Shown: positions 1 through 7,538 of the stretch, piece by piece | Position numbering within the stretch: position 1 is the first letter of the stretch | Layout of the letters: every line of letters begins with the position of its first letter | Program-made: the position numbers and the translations under genes | Assembly: GCF_030012215.1 (NCBI RefSeq) | Contig: NZ_JASCXX010000038.1 | Span: 1 to 33,107, forward strand | Length of the DNA: 33,107 nt | Source: Anaerobaca lacustris | Lineage (GTDB): Bacteria > Planctomycetota > Phycisphaerae > Sedimentisphaerales > Anaerobacaceae | Direction of reading: 5' to 3' | Notes under the pieces: model-generated | The model's database searches: none | What the model saw: only the letters and a program-made list of their open reading frames with translations | Told to the model about the DNA's origin: nothing

Positions 1-38
1 TAAGACGTCACCTGCGAACAAGTCGAGGAGAAGATCGA

Positions 39-1721
39 ATGAATCACCCATTGCGTGTCGTGATTGTAGGTGGTGTAGCGGCCGGTCCCAAGGTTGCCTC
101 CAAGGTCATCCGTCTCTGCCCGGAGGCGGAAGTAACCATCGTAGAGAAAGGCAAACTTCTGTCCTACGCCGGCTGTGGCCTGCCGTACTACGTCTCCGGC
201 GTGGTTAAGGACCAGAAGGAACTGATGTGTACGCCGGTCGGCGCGGTACGTGATTCGGTCTTCTTCCAACATGTCAAGAATGTCAAGGTCCTCAACGAAA
301 CGGAGGCGATGGAGGTCGACCGTGCGAGCAGGCGCGTTCGAGTGCGCGATCTGCTGCGCGGGCAGGAATCATGGCTGAACTACGACAAGCTGGTACTCGC
401 CACCGGCGCCAAACCAGTCGTTCCGCCCATTCCAGGCACGGATCTGTGCAATGTGTTCACCCTTCAGGGTGTGCACGATGCCGAGGGCATCCGGGCGGCA
501 GTGGCTCAAGATACGGCGCGAGACGTGGTCATTGTCGGCGGCGGCTTGATTGGCGTGGAGATCACCGAGGCCCTCGTGCAGCGGGGCTGCCGGGTGACTA
601 TTGTGGAGATGATGCCTCAGATCCTGCGTATTCTGGACCCCGACATCGTTCGCCTGGTGGGGCAACATATGGAGTCACACGGCGTCCGCGTGCTGACCAA
701 CACCAAGCTCGAGAGGATTGAAGGCGAGGAGTCAGTCAAGGCGGTCCAGACCAGCGGCGGTCGGATTGCGGCGGACATGGTGGTTTTGGCCATCGGCGTG
801 CGTCCGAACGTGGCGTTGGCGGAGGCTGCCAACCTGGAGATCGGTCCCACGCGGGCCATCAAGGTCAATGACCGCATGCAAACCAGCGACCCAAACATCT
901 ATGCCGCGGGCGATTGCGTCGAGTGCAACGACCTGATGACCGGCAAGCCTTGTTTTGTGCCTCTCGATTCCACGGCCAACAAACAGGGCCGGGTCGCCGC
1001 GGTTAATCTCTGCGGCGGAGAGGACCACTTTCCAGGTGTTTTGGGTAGCACGGTATGCAAGGTGTTCGATTTCTGCGTGGCCCGGACCGGTTTGGGCGAA
1101 TCGGCGGCGAAAGACCAGGGCTATGACGTCGTCACGGCCTGGGCGCCGGCCCCGGACAAGGCGCATTTCATGCCCGAGGCCAAGCTGCTGATGTTGAAGC
1201 TGATCGCCGATCGGAAGACCAGGAAACTGTTGGGTGTACAGGCCGTTGGGCCTGGGGCCGGCGACAAGCGCATCGACGTTGTGGCAATGGCCTTGATGGC
1301 GGGTATGACCGTCGATCAACTGGCCAACGCCGATTTGTGCTATGCCCCTCCGTTCGCTCCGGCCATGGACAACATTATCACAGCCGCCAACATCGTGCGA
1401 AACAAGATCGACGGTTACATGGATGGAATTACCCCAGCCGAGGTGCATCAGATGCTGGAAGAGAAACGGGATTTCACGTTTCTGGATGTCCGTTCGCCCC
1501 AGGAATACGAGCAAGTGCGCTTGCCGGGTTCGATGTTGATTCCCCTGGGCTCCCTGCGGGGACGACTTGGGGAGTTGCTCAAGGAGAAGGAGGTCGTCAC
1601 GTTTTGTAAGATCTCGCTGCGTGGATACGAAGCGGCGTTGATTCTCAAGGCGGCGGGTTTCAATAGCGTCCGCGTCATGGATGGCGGTGTGGCCATGTGG
1701 CCGTTCCCAAAACTCGTGTAG
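39..1721 (+). CDS. FAD-dependent CoA-disulfide/persulfide reductase with C-terminal rhodanese domain
   Basis: Predicted flavoprotein of 560 aa that reduces CoA disulfide, CoA persulfide or polysulfide with NAD(P)H (CoADR/Npsr family). Seen: an N-terminal FAD Rossmann motif (VVIVGGVAAGPK, residues 7-18), the single redox cysteine C46 in SYAGCGLPYY that is diagnostic for this branch, a second NAD(P)H Rossmann motif (VVIVGGGLIGVE, about residue 165), an FAD-contacting AAGDC motif, and a rhodanese domain over the last 100 residues. The rhodanese active-site cysteine is C523 in a CX4R loop (CKISLR). Start chosen at ATG 39 behind GAGGAG; the frame is open to the window edge, but nothing upstream looks conserved. 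It sits 18 nt upstream of the OsmC gene, so the two are probably co-transcribed in thiol/persulfide handling. The exact substrate cannot be told from sequence. Confidence 0.9.
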   Translation: MNHPLRVVIVGGVAAGPKVASKVIRLCPEAEVTIVEKGKLLSYAGCGLPYYVSGVVKDQKELMCTPVGAVRDSVFFQHVKNVKVLNETEAMEVDRASRRVRVRDLLRGQESWLNYDKLVLATGAKPVVPPIPGTDLCNVFTLQGVHDAEGIRAAVAQDTARDVVIVGGGLIGVEITEALVQRGCRVTIVEMMPQILRILDPDIVRLVGQHMESHGVRVLTNTKLERIEGEESVKAVQTSGGRIAADMVVLAIGVRPNVALAEAANLEIGPTRAIKVNDRMQTSDPNIYAAGDCVECNDLMTGKPCFVPLDSTANKQGRVAAVNLCGGEDHFPGVLGSTVCKVFDFCVARTGLGESAAKDQGYDVVTAWAPAPDKAHFMPEAKLLMLKLIADRKTRKLLGVQAVGPGAGDKRIDVVAMALMAGMTVDQLANADLCYAPPFAPAMDNIITAANIVRNKIDGYMDGITPAEVHQMLEEKRDFTFLDVRSPQEYEQVRLPGSMLIPLGSLRGRLGELLKEKEVVTFCKISLRGYEAALILKAAGFNSVRVMDGGVAMWPFPKLV

Positions 1722-1739
1722 AAATGGAGATTTGCTGCA

Positions 1740-2156
1740 ATGACAGTATTCAAGAACGCCATACGTTGCATGGCAGGAAACCCAGCCGTTACGACGATGA
1801 GTGGTGCCAAAGAAGCAGAAATCGGACCGCCGGTAGAATATGGCGGTCGGCCTGACACCCTCAATCCGGAGGAATTGTTCGTTGCGTCGATCAACAGTTG
1901 TCTGATGCTGGTGTTTTACCATTTCGCTCACAAGTCCGGGGTTGCCATTGAATCCTATGAGGCGGACGCGAAAGGAACCGTCGAGAAGACCCGAAACGGT
2001 CTGCGTTTCACGAAGGTAAGCGTCCAAGCCCAGGTTAAGACCCAGGCAACAGACGGTACCGGCACCCTGCAGGAGCTCGCAGAGCTCGCGGAGAAATTCT
2101 GCCTGGTCTCCAACTCGGTGAGTTGTCCCGTGAGCTATACCGTTGGTACCGCTTAG
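1740..2156 (+). CDS. OsmC/Ohr family protein
   Basis: 138 aa, the usual length for the OsmC/Ohr fold, whose members are thiol-dependent peroxidases or related cytosolic proteins. Seen: the first conserved cysteine in the NSCLMLVF helix (about residue 58) and a second cysteine pair near the C terminus (CLVSNSVSCPV), plus the LNPEELFVAS motif that precedes the first cysteine in the family. ATG 1740 follows a GGAG site. The flanking persulfide reductase suggests the pair manages peroxide or sulfur stress; this is inferred from proximity. Confidence 0.88.
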   Translation: MTVFKNAIRCMAGNPAVTTMSGAKEAEIGPPVEYGGRPDTLNPEELFVASINSCLMLVFYHFAHKSGVAIESYEADAKGTVEKTRNGLRFTKVSVQAQVKTQATDGTGTLQELAELAEKFCLVSNSVSCPVSYTVGTA

Positions 2157-2213
2157 TCTGGTACCCGGGTAGCGGAAGACCTACTGCCACGGAAGGGATC
2201 TGAGAGAAGTTCC

Positions 2214-2900
2214 ATGTCGTCGGTCATGAACAGGATTCTGGATCTGAGCGCTGCCCTTGGCCTCTATGACTGGTGGGCCAAGGGCAATCTGGGGGAAGTC
2301 TATGACACACTTGTCGAGTTGGTCGAACTGCACGGGGACGAGGAAATCCTCGATGTTGGCTGCGGCACCGGGATCCTTGGTTCCCGCTTAGCTCAGACAT
2401 CAGATGGAATCAAGGTCTGCGGCCTGGACACCGGCCCGCACATGATCAAGGACGCCGCGAAGAGAGTGCAAGGGCATCGTCATCAGGCGGAATACCGAGT
2501 CGGAACCGTAACGCGCTTGCCTTATGCCGATGGGCGGTTCGATGTGGTTGTGTCCTGTCTGCTGTTTCACCTCCTGCACGGGCCTGAGAAGGAGTTGGCG
2601 TTGCGCGAGATCTTCCGAATCCTCAAGCCCGGCGGCAGGTACGTCTGCGCCGAATTTGAAACCGTTCCCGTCGGACTCTTGCGAAGAGGTCGGTCGGTCT
2701 ATCCGAGCGATTTGATTGAGACCGTAGGGTTCAACGTCGATGCGCAGTTGGCAGGTCCGTCCATTACGAAACATCGTCCCGTTGTCTATCGGGCGCTTGC
2801 CAGGCCGCACATCGATTGCCCGAGGAGCAGAAGTCTGCCTGAACGCAGGCATCCACATCTTGGGCAGCCAGGCACGGATGAACGAGAAAGTCCACAATAA
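2214..2900 (+). CDS. Class I SAM-dependent methyltransferase
   Basis: 228 aa with a Rossmann-type methyltransferase core. Motif I is ILDVGCGTGILG (about residues 44-55), an acidic residue follows in GLDTG, and the motif IV/VI regions read FDVVVSCLLFHLL and RILKPGGRYVCAEF. Family context: UbiE/Methyltransf_11-like small-molecule methyltransferases; the substrate is unknown. ATG 2214 follows GAGAG. The last 35-40 residues (after VVYRALARP) are Arg/Pro/His-rich and unlike a family tail, so the reading frame may have been extended by a 3' mutation. The gene lies between the OsmC gene and the sigma-54 activator. Confidence 0.82.
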   Translation: MSSVMNRILDLSAALGLYDWWAKGNLGEVYDTLVELVELHGDEEILDVGCGTGILGSRLAQTSDGIKVCGLDTGPHMIKDAAKRVQGHRHQAEYRVGTVTRLPYADGRFDVVVSCLLFHLLHGPEKELALREIFRILKPGGRYVCAEFETVPVGLLRRGRSVYPSDLIETVGFNVDAQLAGPSITKHRPVVYRALARPHIDCPRSRSLPERRHPHLGQPGTDERESPQ

Positions 2901-3032
2901 CGTAGAGAAACAGAGTATAATAACGGTTTTCGTTCCAATGGTCGCCAGGGACTTCTTGACCGGGTACGATTGCCCCTCTGGGTATGCACCTTTTTCGCAA
3001 GACGCCTGCGTCGATGGCATGAGGTGGTTTTG

Positions 3033-4364
3033 ATGGACTTTCTTTCATACGATGGCCGGGATATCATTCTGGATAGCGTCGCCGACGGCGTTTTCACGGT
3101 GGACCAGGACTGGCGCGTGACGTCCTTCAATCGCGCCGCGGAAGATATTACGGGCATCACGCGGGAGAAGGCCCTCGGGCAGCGCTGCAAGGACATCCTC
3201 AAGGCGGATGTCTGTGAGAGCGATTGTGCGCTGCGCCAGACGATGCAGACCGGGCGACCTGTGATTAATAAGCCGGTCCACATCGTCGATGCCCAAGGCC
3301 GGCGGAAATCGATCACGATTTCCAGTGCCCTGCTCAAGAATCGCGAGGGAGAGGTCATCGGAGGTGTGGAAACCTTTCGAGATATGACCGTCGTGGAAGA
3401 ACTGCGAAAGCAGTTGCAGAAACAGTATTGCTGCGAGGACATCATCAGTCAGAGCCACCGAGTGCAGGAGCTTTTCGACGTTTTGCCGCGGGTCGCAGAG
3501 AGCGACTGTACGGTTTTGATCGAGGGGGAGACGGGAACCGGGAAGGAACTTTTCGCTCGTGCACTTCATAGTCTCAGCCCACGACGGAAGAAACCATTCG
3601 TTGCGGTCAATTGCAGCGCGCTGCCCGACACGTTACTGGAATCGGAGCTGTTCGGTTACAAGGCCGGGGCTTTCACGGACGCGAAGAAGGACAAGCCGGG
3701 CCGGTTTGCACTGGCTCAGGGCGGGATCCTGTTCCTCGACGAAATCGGCGATATCTCTCCGGCGGTCCAGGTGAGACTGCTGCGCGTGCTCCAGGACAAG
3801 ACGTACGAACCGGTGGGTGGGGTCGGCACCGTCAAAGCCGACGTGCGCGTGGTCACCGCCACCAATAAGAACCTGTCCAGCCTGGTGGACGACGGCCGTT
3901 TTCGCAGGGACTTGTTCTACCGCATCAACGTCGTTCACTTTGAGCTTCCGCCGCTGCGCGAGCGCAAGGAAGACATTCGCCTGCTCGTCGATCACTTCAT
4001 CGCTCGATTCAATGCGCTCTATGGCAAGGACGTCTGTTGCGTGAGCAACGACGTCATGGCGGCACTCCTGGCCCATGATTTTCCCGGCAACATTCGCGAA
4101 CTCGAGAATATCATCGAGCACTGTTTCGTGTTGTGCCACGGCGAACTCATAGAGAGCCGTGACCTGCCTGATTCCCTTGGCAAGGACGGACAAAGGACCG
4201 GGGAGAGTCTGCAAGGGATCACCACGCTGAGGCAAATGGAGAAACTCATGATTGAGCAGGCGCTGCGGCGTCACCAAGGCAACCGTGCGGCGGCTGCCAA
4301 AGAGCTGGGCATCAATCCCAGCACACTCTTTCGCAAGCTCAAGACCCTGCAAATCGACCTCTGA
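3033..4364 (+). CDS. Sigma-54-dependent transcriptional activator (PAS-AAA+-Fis)
   Basis: 443 aa bacterial enhancer-binding protein. Domains in order: PAS sensor (about 8-125), AAA+ (about 135-370) and C-terminal Fis-type helix-turn-helix (GNRAAAAKELGINPSTLFRKL). Seen: Walker A GETGTGKE (165-172), Walker B LDEIGD (235-240) and arginine-finger region RFRRDLFYR. The sigma-54 contact loop reads GAFTDA (212-217) instead of GAFTGA. The PAS domain carries three closely spaced cysteines, C52, C61 and C65, which could bind a metal, Fe-S cluster or redox signal (inference). Start chosen at ATG 3033 behind GAGGTGG; an in-frame start at 2970 would add 21 residues without domain value. The gene lies immediately before a perfect -24/-12 promoter and is its most likely activator, as with the sigma-54 regulator of the Desulfovibrio orp genes. 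Confidence 0.92.
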   Translation: MDFLSYDGRDIILDSVADGVFTVDQDWRVTSFNRAAEDITGITREKALGQRCKDILKADVCESDCALRQTMQTGRPVINKPVHIVDAQGRRKSITISSALLKNREGEVIGGVETFRDMTVVEELRKQLQKQYCCEDIISQSHRVQELFDVLPRVAESDCTVLIEGETGTGKELFARALHSLSPRRKKPFVAVNCSALPDTLLESELFGYKAGAFTDAKKDKPGRFALAQGGILFLDEIGDISPAVQVRLLRVLQDKTYEPVGGVGTVKADVRVVTATNKNLSSLVDDGRFRRDLFYRINVVHFELPPLRERKEDIRLLVDHFIARFNALYGKDVCCVSNDVMAALLAHDFPGNIRELENIIEHCFVLCHGELIESRDLPDSLGKDGQRTGESLQGITTLRQMEKLMIEQALRRHQGNRAAAAKELGINPSTLFRKLKTLQIDL

Positions 4365-4439
4365 TCACCGCACCAGGAGGCGCACCCCAATCCTGCAGAC
4401 AGAGAGCCGTTGCATATTGCATCGCTGGGCCCAGATGCG

Positions 4440-4463
4440 ACAAGCGCATAAAGCAACGCTTGT
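4440..4463. promoter_or_regulatory. Candidate enhancer (UAS) palindrome for the sigma-54 activator
   Basis: Perfect inverted repeat ACAAGCG-N10-CGCTTGT. Its centre lies about 130 bp upstream of the start site implied by the -24/-12 promoter, the usual distance for an enhancer-binding protein site. A second palindrome with the same ACAAG half-site core lies at 4528-4545, with centres 85 bp apart (about eight helical turns). A small overlapping hairpin ATGCG-ACAAG-CGCAT is also present at 4435-4449. The role is inferred from position and symmetry. Confidence 0.5.
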
Positions 4464-4527
4464 TGTTCTGATTTCCCCGATCTGTAGCCCGTCATATTTC
4501 TCTTAACTCGGTCCCTTAAAGACGCTT

Positions 4528-4545
4528 ACAAGGATGTCTCCTTGT
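4528..4545. promoter_or_regulatory. Second palindrome upstream of the sigma-54 promoter
   Basis: Perfect inverted repeat ACAAGGA-TGTC-TCCTTGT, 14 bp upstream of the -24 element. It shares ACAAG/CTTGT ends with the palindrome at 4440-4463. It may be a second activator or repressor site. It could alternatively be a weak terminator hairpin for the activator gene, but only a short T-rich tail follows (TTT in TTGTTTGCC). Confidence 0.4.
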
Positions 4546-4558
4546 TTGCCGTGCCTAT

Positions 4559-4574
4559 TGGCACGCTCCTTGCA
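4559..4574 (+). promoter_or_regulatory. Sigma-54 (-24/-12) promoter of the ORP-like operon
   Basis: TGGCACGCTCCTTGCA matches the sigma-54 consensus TGGCACG-N4-TTGCW at every position, with exactly 10 nt between the invariant GG (4560-4561) and GC (4572-4573). Transcription should start near 4585, giving a short leader before the AGGAGG site (4592-4597) and ATG 4607. The -24 box also forms half of a palindrome, CGTGCC-TATT-GGCACG (4550-4565). Together with the activator gene just upstream, this strongly suggests inducible, activator-dependent expression of the long operon that follows. Confidence 0.9.
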
Positions 4575-4606
4575 CATATGCATAGATAGTCAGGAGGTCG
4601 CTCGTA

Positions 4607-5014
4607 ATGAAACTGGCGATACCAAACTGGGAAGGTCGGGTCTCTAACGTGTTTGATTTTGCCCGTAAGGCGGTCATCGTGGAGATGAGCGATGCCAGGG
4701 AATTGGCCCGTTCGGAGGTGGCCCTTTCGCGGCAAGGTCCGGCCAACGTTGTCAAGCTCAGGCAACTGGGCGTAGACACGTTGATTTGCGGTGCGATCTC
4801 GCGCGTATCGGCCTCGTGGGCCTCGGTCTGCGGTATCCGATTGTTTTCTTATGTCACCGGCGGCATCGACGAAGTGATCGAAGCGTTCAAGAATGAGCAA
4901 CTTGGCTCGGAACGGTTTGTCTTGCCTGGGTGCTGGCCAAGCGTACAGAGGCCCCTTCGGCATCGCGCAGGTTGCCATGGCCGTCGATATGGTCACAGGG
5001 GCATGAAAAGATAA
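4607..5014 (+). CDS. NifX/NifB-like dinitrogenase iron-molybdenum cofactor domain protein (first gene of operon)
   Basis: 135 aa protein of the dinitrogenase Fe-Mo cofactor biosynthesis domain family (NifX, NifY, NifB C-terminus, ORP/MTH1175). Family members bind Fe-, Mo- or Cu-containing clusters. Seen: N-terminal MKLAIP strand, VDTLICGAIS and a C-terminal arm with LPGC and GCHGRRYGHRG, typical of the subfamily that ends in a Cys/Gly/Arg-rich tail. AGGAGG sits 9 nt before ATG 4607. As the first gene after the sigma-54 promoter, it should be strongly induced with it. The ligand is unknown. Confidence 0.8.
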   Translation: MKLAIPNWEGRVSNVFDFARKAVIVEMSDARELARSEVALSRQGPANVVKLRQLGVDTLICGAISRVSASWASVCGIRLFSYVTGGIDEVIEAFKNEQLGSERFVLPGCWPSVQRPLRHRAGCHGRRYGHRGMKR

Positions 5015-5072
5015 TCGTGTTTTCGATCCGGGCGGCGTGCACCGACCGGGACGGAGTCTGGAGACAGTACGT

Positions 5073-5435
5073 ATGAAGATCGCGATAACCGCGCAAGGAC
5101 CGGAACGGACGAGCGATGTGGACACGCGATTCGGCAGGGCCAAGTGGATCGTTGTAGTGGACACGGATACGGGCGAATCGCAATCGCACGACAACAAAGT
5201 GAACCTGACCCTTGCTCAGGGCGCCGGGATTCAAACCGGGCAGAACGTGGCCAACTTGGGCGTCGATGCGGTTATCACCGGCAACGTCGGTCCCAACGCG
5301 TACAAGACACTGGCTGCCGGCGAGGTCCGGATCTTTCTTGTTTCCGGTGGCTCCGTGGAACAGGCGGTCACCGCGTTCAAACAAGGCCAGTTGGAAGAGG
5401 TGCAGCAAGCCAATGTGGAGGGTCACTGGATATGA
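5073..5435 (+). CDS. NifX/ORP-like dinitrogenase cofactor domain protein
   Basis: 120 aa, a single domain of the same family as the preceding gene. It has MKIAIT at the N terminus, the FGRAKW strand, GAGIQTGQNV and the VITGNVGPNAYKTL segment that lines the cofactor site in NifX-like proteins. It lacks the Cys-rich tail of its neighbour and has no cysteine in the domain core. ATG 5073 is chosen because conserved sequence begins there; an upstream in-frame start at 5037 would add 12 poorly conserved residues. It is most similar in layout to the N-terminal domain of the fusion at 8116. Confidence 0.85.
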   Translation: MKIAITAQGPERTSDVDTRFGRAKWIVVVDTDTGESQSHDNKVNLTLAQGAGIQTGQNVANLGVDAVITGNVGPNAYKTLAAGEVRIFLVSGGSVEQAVTAFKQGQLEEVQQANVEGHWI

Positions 5436-5506
5436 GCCCTCCCGGCGCGACCGTGTCATGGTGTTTTGCTGTTGCGCAGGATTGATTCTGCAGGAAGACA
5501 AGTTCC

Positions 5507-6415
5507 ATGCAAACCTATTTGGATTGCTTTCCTTGTTTCGTGCGGCAGGCGTTGGACGCGGCGCGATTCGCCACGGACGACGAGCAAGTCCACGTGCGCG
5601 TGGTCCAGGAGGTCCTTCACCTGGCTGCTCGGATGGATACGCATCAGCCACCGCCGGTTATCGGGCAGCATGTCCATCGCCTGATCCGCAACATTACCGA
5701 GAAGGAAGACCCGTATTACGAGCAGAAGCACCGGTCGAATGAACTGGCCCTGAGGCTCTATGGCGAACTGGAACAGGACGTGGCAGGGGCAGCGGATCCG
5801 TTGGAGGCGGCGGTCCGGCTGGCGATCGCCGGCAACATCCTGGATTTCGGGGTCAACAGTGCGCTGGACTATGCCCAGGCCGAACAGATCATCAACGCAG
5901 CACTGGACGCGGAATTTGACGGCAGCGAATTGTCCGCTTTCTCCGACGCTGTGGCACAGGCCCGGGATATCCTCTATCTGGGTGACAACGCCGGGGAAGT
6001 CGTCTTCGACCGGGTCCTGCTCGAAAGACTACCTTACGACAAAGTGACCTTCGTGGTGAAGGGGTCGCCCGTCATCAATGATGCGACGATGGCGGACGCC
6101 GAGGCCGCCGGACTGACCGATCTGGTGGAGGTGATCACAAACGGCTCCGATGGACCAGGGACGATTCTGGAAACTTGCTCGCCCCAGTTTCGCGAACGCT
6201 TTGGCCAGGCCGACTTGATCATCGCCAAAGGTCAGGGCAATTATGAATCTCTCAGCGAGGTCCAGAAGTCCATATTTTTCATTCTGAAGGCCAAATGCCC
6301 GGTGATCGCAAGAGATCTTGGTTGCACCATCGGTGAGATGATTCTGCGTCGAAACGCAAAGTTTGGGATCGGATTCATTGCCGAAGATGAGGAGACAACC
6401 CATGCCAGGTTTTGA
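5507..6415 (+). CDS. DUF89 (ARMT1-like) metal-dependent phosphatase family protein
   Basis: 302 aa, full length for the DUF89 family of metal-dependent damage-control phosphatases. Seen: N-terminal DCFPCFVRQALDAAR with a CxxC pair characteristic of the prokaryotic subfamily, ILYLGDNAGEVVFDR (the metal-binding Asp-Asn region), VVKGSPVINDAT and IAKGQGNYES. It would hydrolyse phosphorylated metabolites in the cytosol; the substrate is not predictable. ATG 5507 follows AGGAAGA. The 3' end overlaps the next gene by 14 nt, indicating translational coupling within the operon. Confidence 0.87.
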   Translation: MQTYLDCFPCFVRQALDAARFATDDEQVHVRVVQEVLHLAARMDTHQPPPVIGQHVHRLIRNITEKEDPYYEQKHRSNELALRLYGELEQDVAGAADPLEAAVRLAIAGNILDFGVNSALDYAQAEQIINAALDAEFDGSELSAFSDAVAQARDILYLGDNAGEVVFDRVLLERLPYDKVTFVVKGSPVINDATMADAEAAGLTDLVEVITNGSDGPGTILETCSPQFRERFGQADLIIAKGQGNYESLSEVQKSIFFILKAKCPVIARDLGCTIGEMILRRNAKFGIGFIAEDEETTHARF

Positions 6416-6887
6416 TGGAACGGGACCTCAGGGAAAAGGCCCGCTGACGGGACGAGGTCTTGGGTACTGCGTGCTGCGGGAATCCGTCGGCCACCCGGCT
6501 GAGATCGAGGGCTGGACCGGCATTGACGGCGTCCCTGTGGCCAATCCGAATATCGACACAGAGGAACGAAGAAAGGACGTGATCCAGATGCCTTTCGGAG
6601 ATGGAAGAGGCCCCGGCGGCAGGGGACCCATGACAGGTCGAGCGGCTGGTTTCGGTGTGGGACTCCCCGTGGGCGGCTACAGGAATCCAAACGGTGCCCG
6701 GGGATATATGGCTCCGTATAACACGCCTGTCTCCAGCTACGGTCCGGGATACGGACTTCTGTATACCGGCTGGCTGGGCCGGTGGTTTCGGAGAGGCCTG
6801 GGCTTTGCCGGGGGTTTTGGCTTCAGGCGAGGCTTTGGTTTCGGTCGAGGTCGGCGCGGCGGTCGGGCCCGGTTCGGTTGCCGATAG
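6402..6887 (+). CDS. DUF5320-family Gly/Arg-rich protein, tandem domain
   Basis: 161 aa protein beginning MPGFDGTGPQGKGPLTGRG, the signature of DUF5320 proteins, which commonly neighbour ORP/NifX genes in anaerobes. A second copy of the signature (MPFGDGRGPGGRGPMTGRA) starts at residue 63. Its ATG at 6588 is preceded by GAAAGGA, so it could also be translated as a separate 99-residue protein. The C-terminal third is Gly/Phe/Arg-rich low complexity. Function is unknown; the context points to metal or cluster handling. Confidence 0.72.
   Translation: MPGFDGTGPQGKGPLTGRGLGYCVLRESVGHPAEIEGWTGIDGVPVANPNIDTEERRKDVIQMPFGDGRGPGGRGPMTGRAAGFGVGLPVGGYRNPNGARGYMAPYNTPVSSYGPGYGLLYTGWLGRWFRRGLGFAGGFGFRRGFGFGRGRRGGRARFGCR
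6623..6652 (+). repeat. 30-bp direct repeat, copy 1
   Basis: These 30 bases, encoding GPMTGRAAG, are identical to 7215-7244 in the third DUF5320-type gene, 592 nt downstream. Identity at DNA level, including third codon positions, in otherwise diverged genes suggests recent duplication or gene conversion. Confidence 0.85.
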
Positions 6888-6926
6888 GGAGTATTTCAGC
6901 ACAAACGCTTGGAAAGGATGCATGTC

Positions 6927-7154
6927 ATGCCAAGAGGAGACGGTACAGGCCCAATAGGGCAGGGTCCCGGCACGGGGCGCGGATTGGGGCGAGGCCAGGG
7001 TCAAGGGCGAGGTCGCATGGGCGGTCCGCTGGCCGCCGGGCCGACGGGAATCTGCATCTGTCCGAAATGTGGATATCAGATGGCGCACGTGCGAGGAGAA
7101 CCCTGCACGCAGAGAAGTTGTCCTCACTGCGGCGTATCCATGACACGACGGTAA
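6927..7154 (+). CDS. Small DUF5320-like protein with C-terminal zinc ribbon
   Basis: 75 aa. The N-terminal half has the DUF5320-like signature (MPRGDGTGPIGQGPGTGRG) and Gly/Arg/Gln repeats. The C-terminal half has CPKCGYQMAH and a second CPHCG pair, forming a probable zinc- or iron-binding ribbon. GGAAAGG lies 9 nt before ATG 6927, which favours it over the in-frame ATG at 6918. The gene lies between two DUF5320 genes and shares their N-terminal module. Confidence 0.72.
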   Translation: MPRGDGTGPIGQGPGTGRGLGRGQGQGRGRMGGPLAAGPTGICICPKCGYQMAHVRGEPCTQRSCPHCGVSMTRR

Positions 7155-7179
7155 GCATTCAGGTGAAAGGAGATTGATT

Positions 7180-7518
7180 ATGCCAGGTGGTGATGGAACC
7201 GGTCCCGCCGGGATGGGACCCATGACAGGTCGAGCGGCTGGTTTTTGCGCGGGTTATCCCACAGCAGGTTATATGAATTCGGTCGGTGGCAGAGGCTACT
7301 GGGGTTGGGGCCGCGGCCGAGGCGGTGGCTGGGGTCGGCGCAACTGGTACCATGCGACCGGCTTGCCGTTCTGGGCACGAGGCCTGCAAGGTTTTGTCGG
7401 TGCGGCGAGCCCCGACCAAGAACGCGAGTCGCTGAGGCAGCAGTCACAATACCTCCAGGATTCGCTGGACGCGATCAATCGGCGCATCGAAGACCTGGAA
7501 AAAGAGAAGGCCCGATAG
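7180..7518 (+). CDS. DUF5320 family protein with C-terminal coiled coil
   Basis: 112 aa: the N-terminal signature MPGGDGTGPAGMGPMTGRAAG, a Gly/Trp/Arg-rich middle, and a C-terminal predicted coiled coil (residues about 80-112, ending in INRRIEDLEKEKAR). This is the canonical DUF5320 architecture. AGGAG lies just before ATG 7180. It contains the second copy of the 30-bp identical repeat. Function is unknown. Confidence 0.8.
   Translation: MPGGDGTGPAGMGPMTGRAAGFCAGYPTAGYMNSVGGRGYWGWGRGRGGGWGRRNWYHATGLPFWARGLQGFVGAASPDQERESLRQQSQYLQDSLDAINRRIEDLEKEKAR
7215..7244 (+). repeat. 30-bp direct repeat, copy 2
   Basis: Identical to 6623-6652; see that entry. It lies within the coding sequence of the coiled-coil DUF5320 protein. 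Confidence 0.85.
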
Positions 7519-7538
7519 CGGAACTTCGGGCGGACTGC

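Noticed and set aside
732-2027. Long minus-strand open frame (about 430 codons) opposite the persulfide reductase and OsmC genes
   Set aside because: Translation shows no domain; both sense genes have clear motifs. It is an antisense artefact of GC-rich codon usage.
2916-2921. TATAAT box upstream of the activator gene
   Set aside because: No acceptable -35 hexamer at 16-18 bp, so it is not reported as a promoter.
5460-5480. TGG...TTGC-like sequence before the DUF89 gene as a second sigma-54 promoter
   Set aside because: GG to GC spacing is 12 nt rather than 10, and the -24 box is poor.
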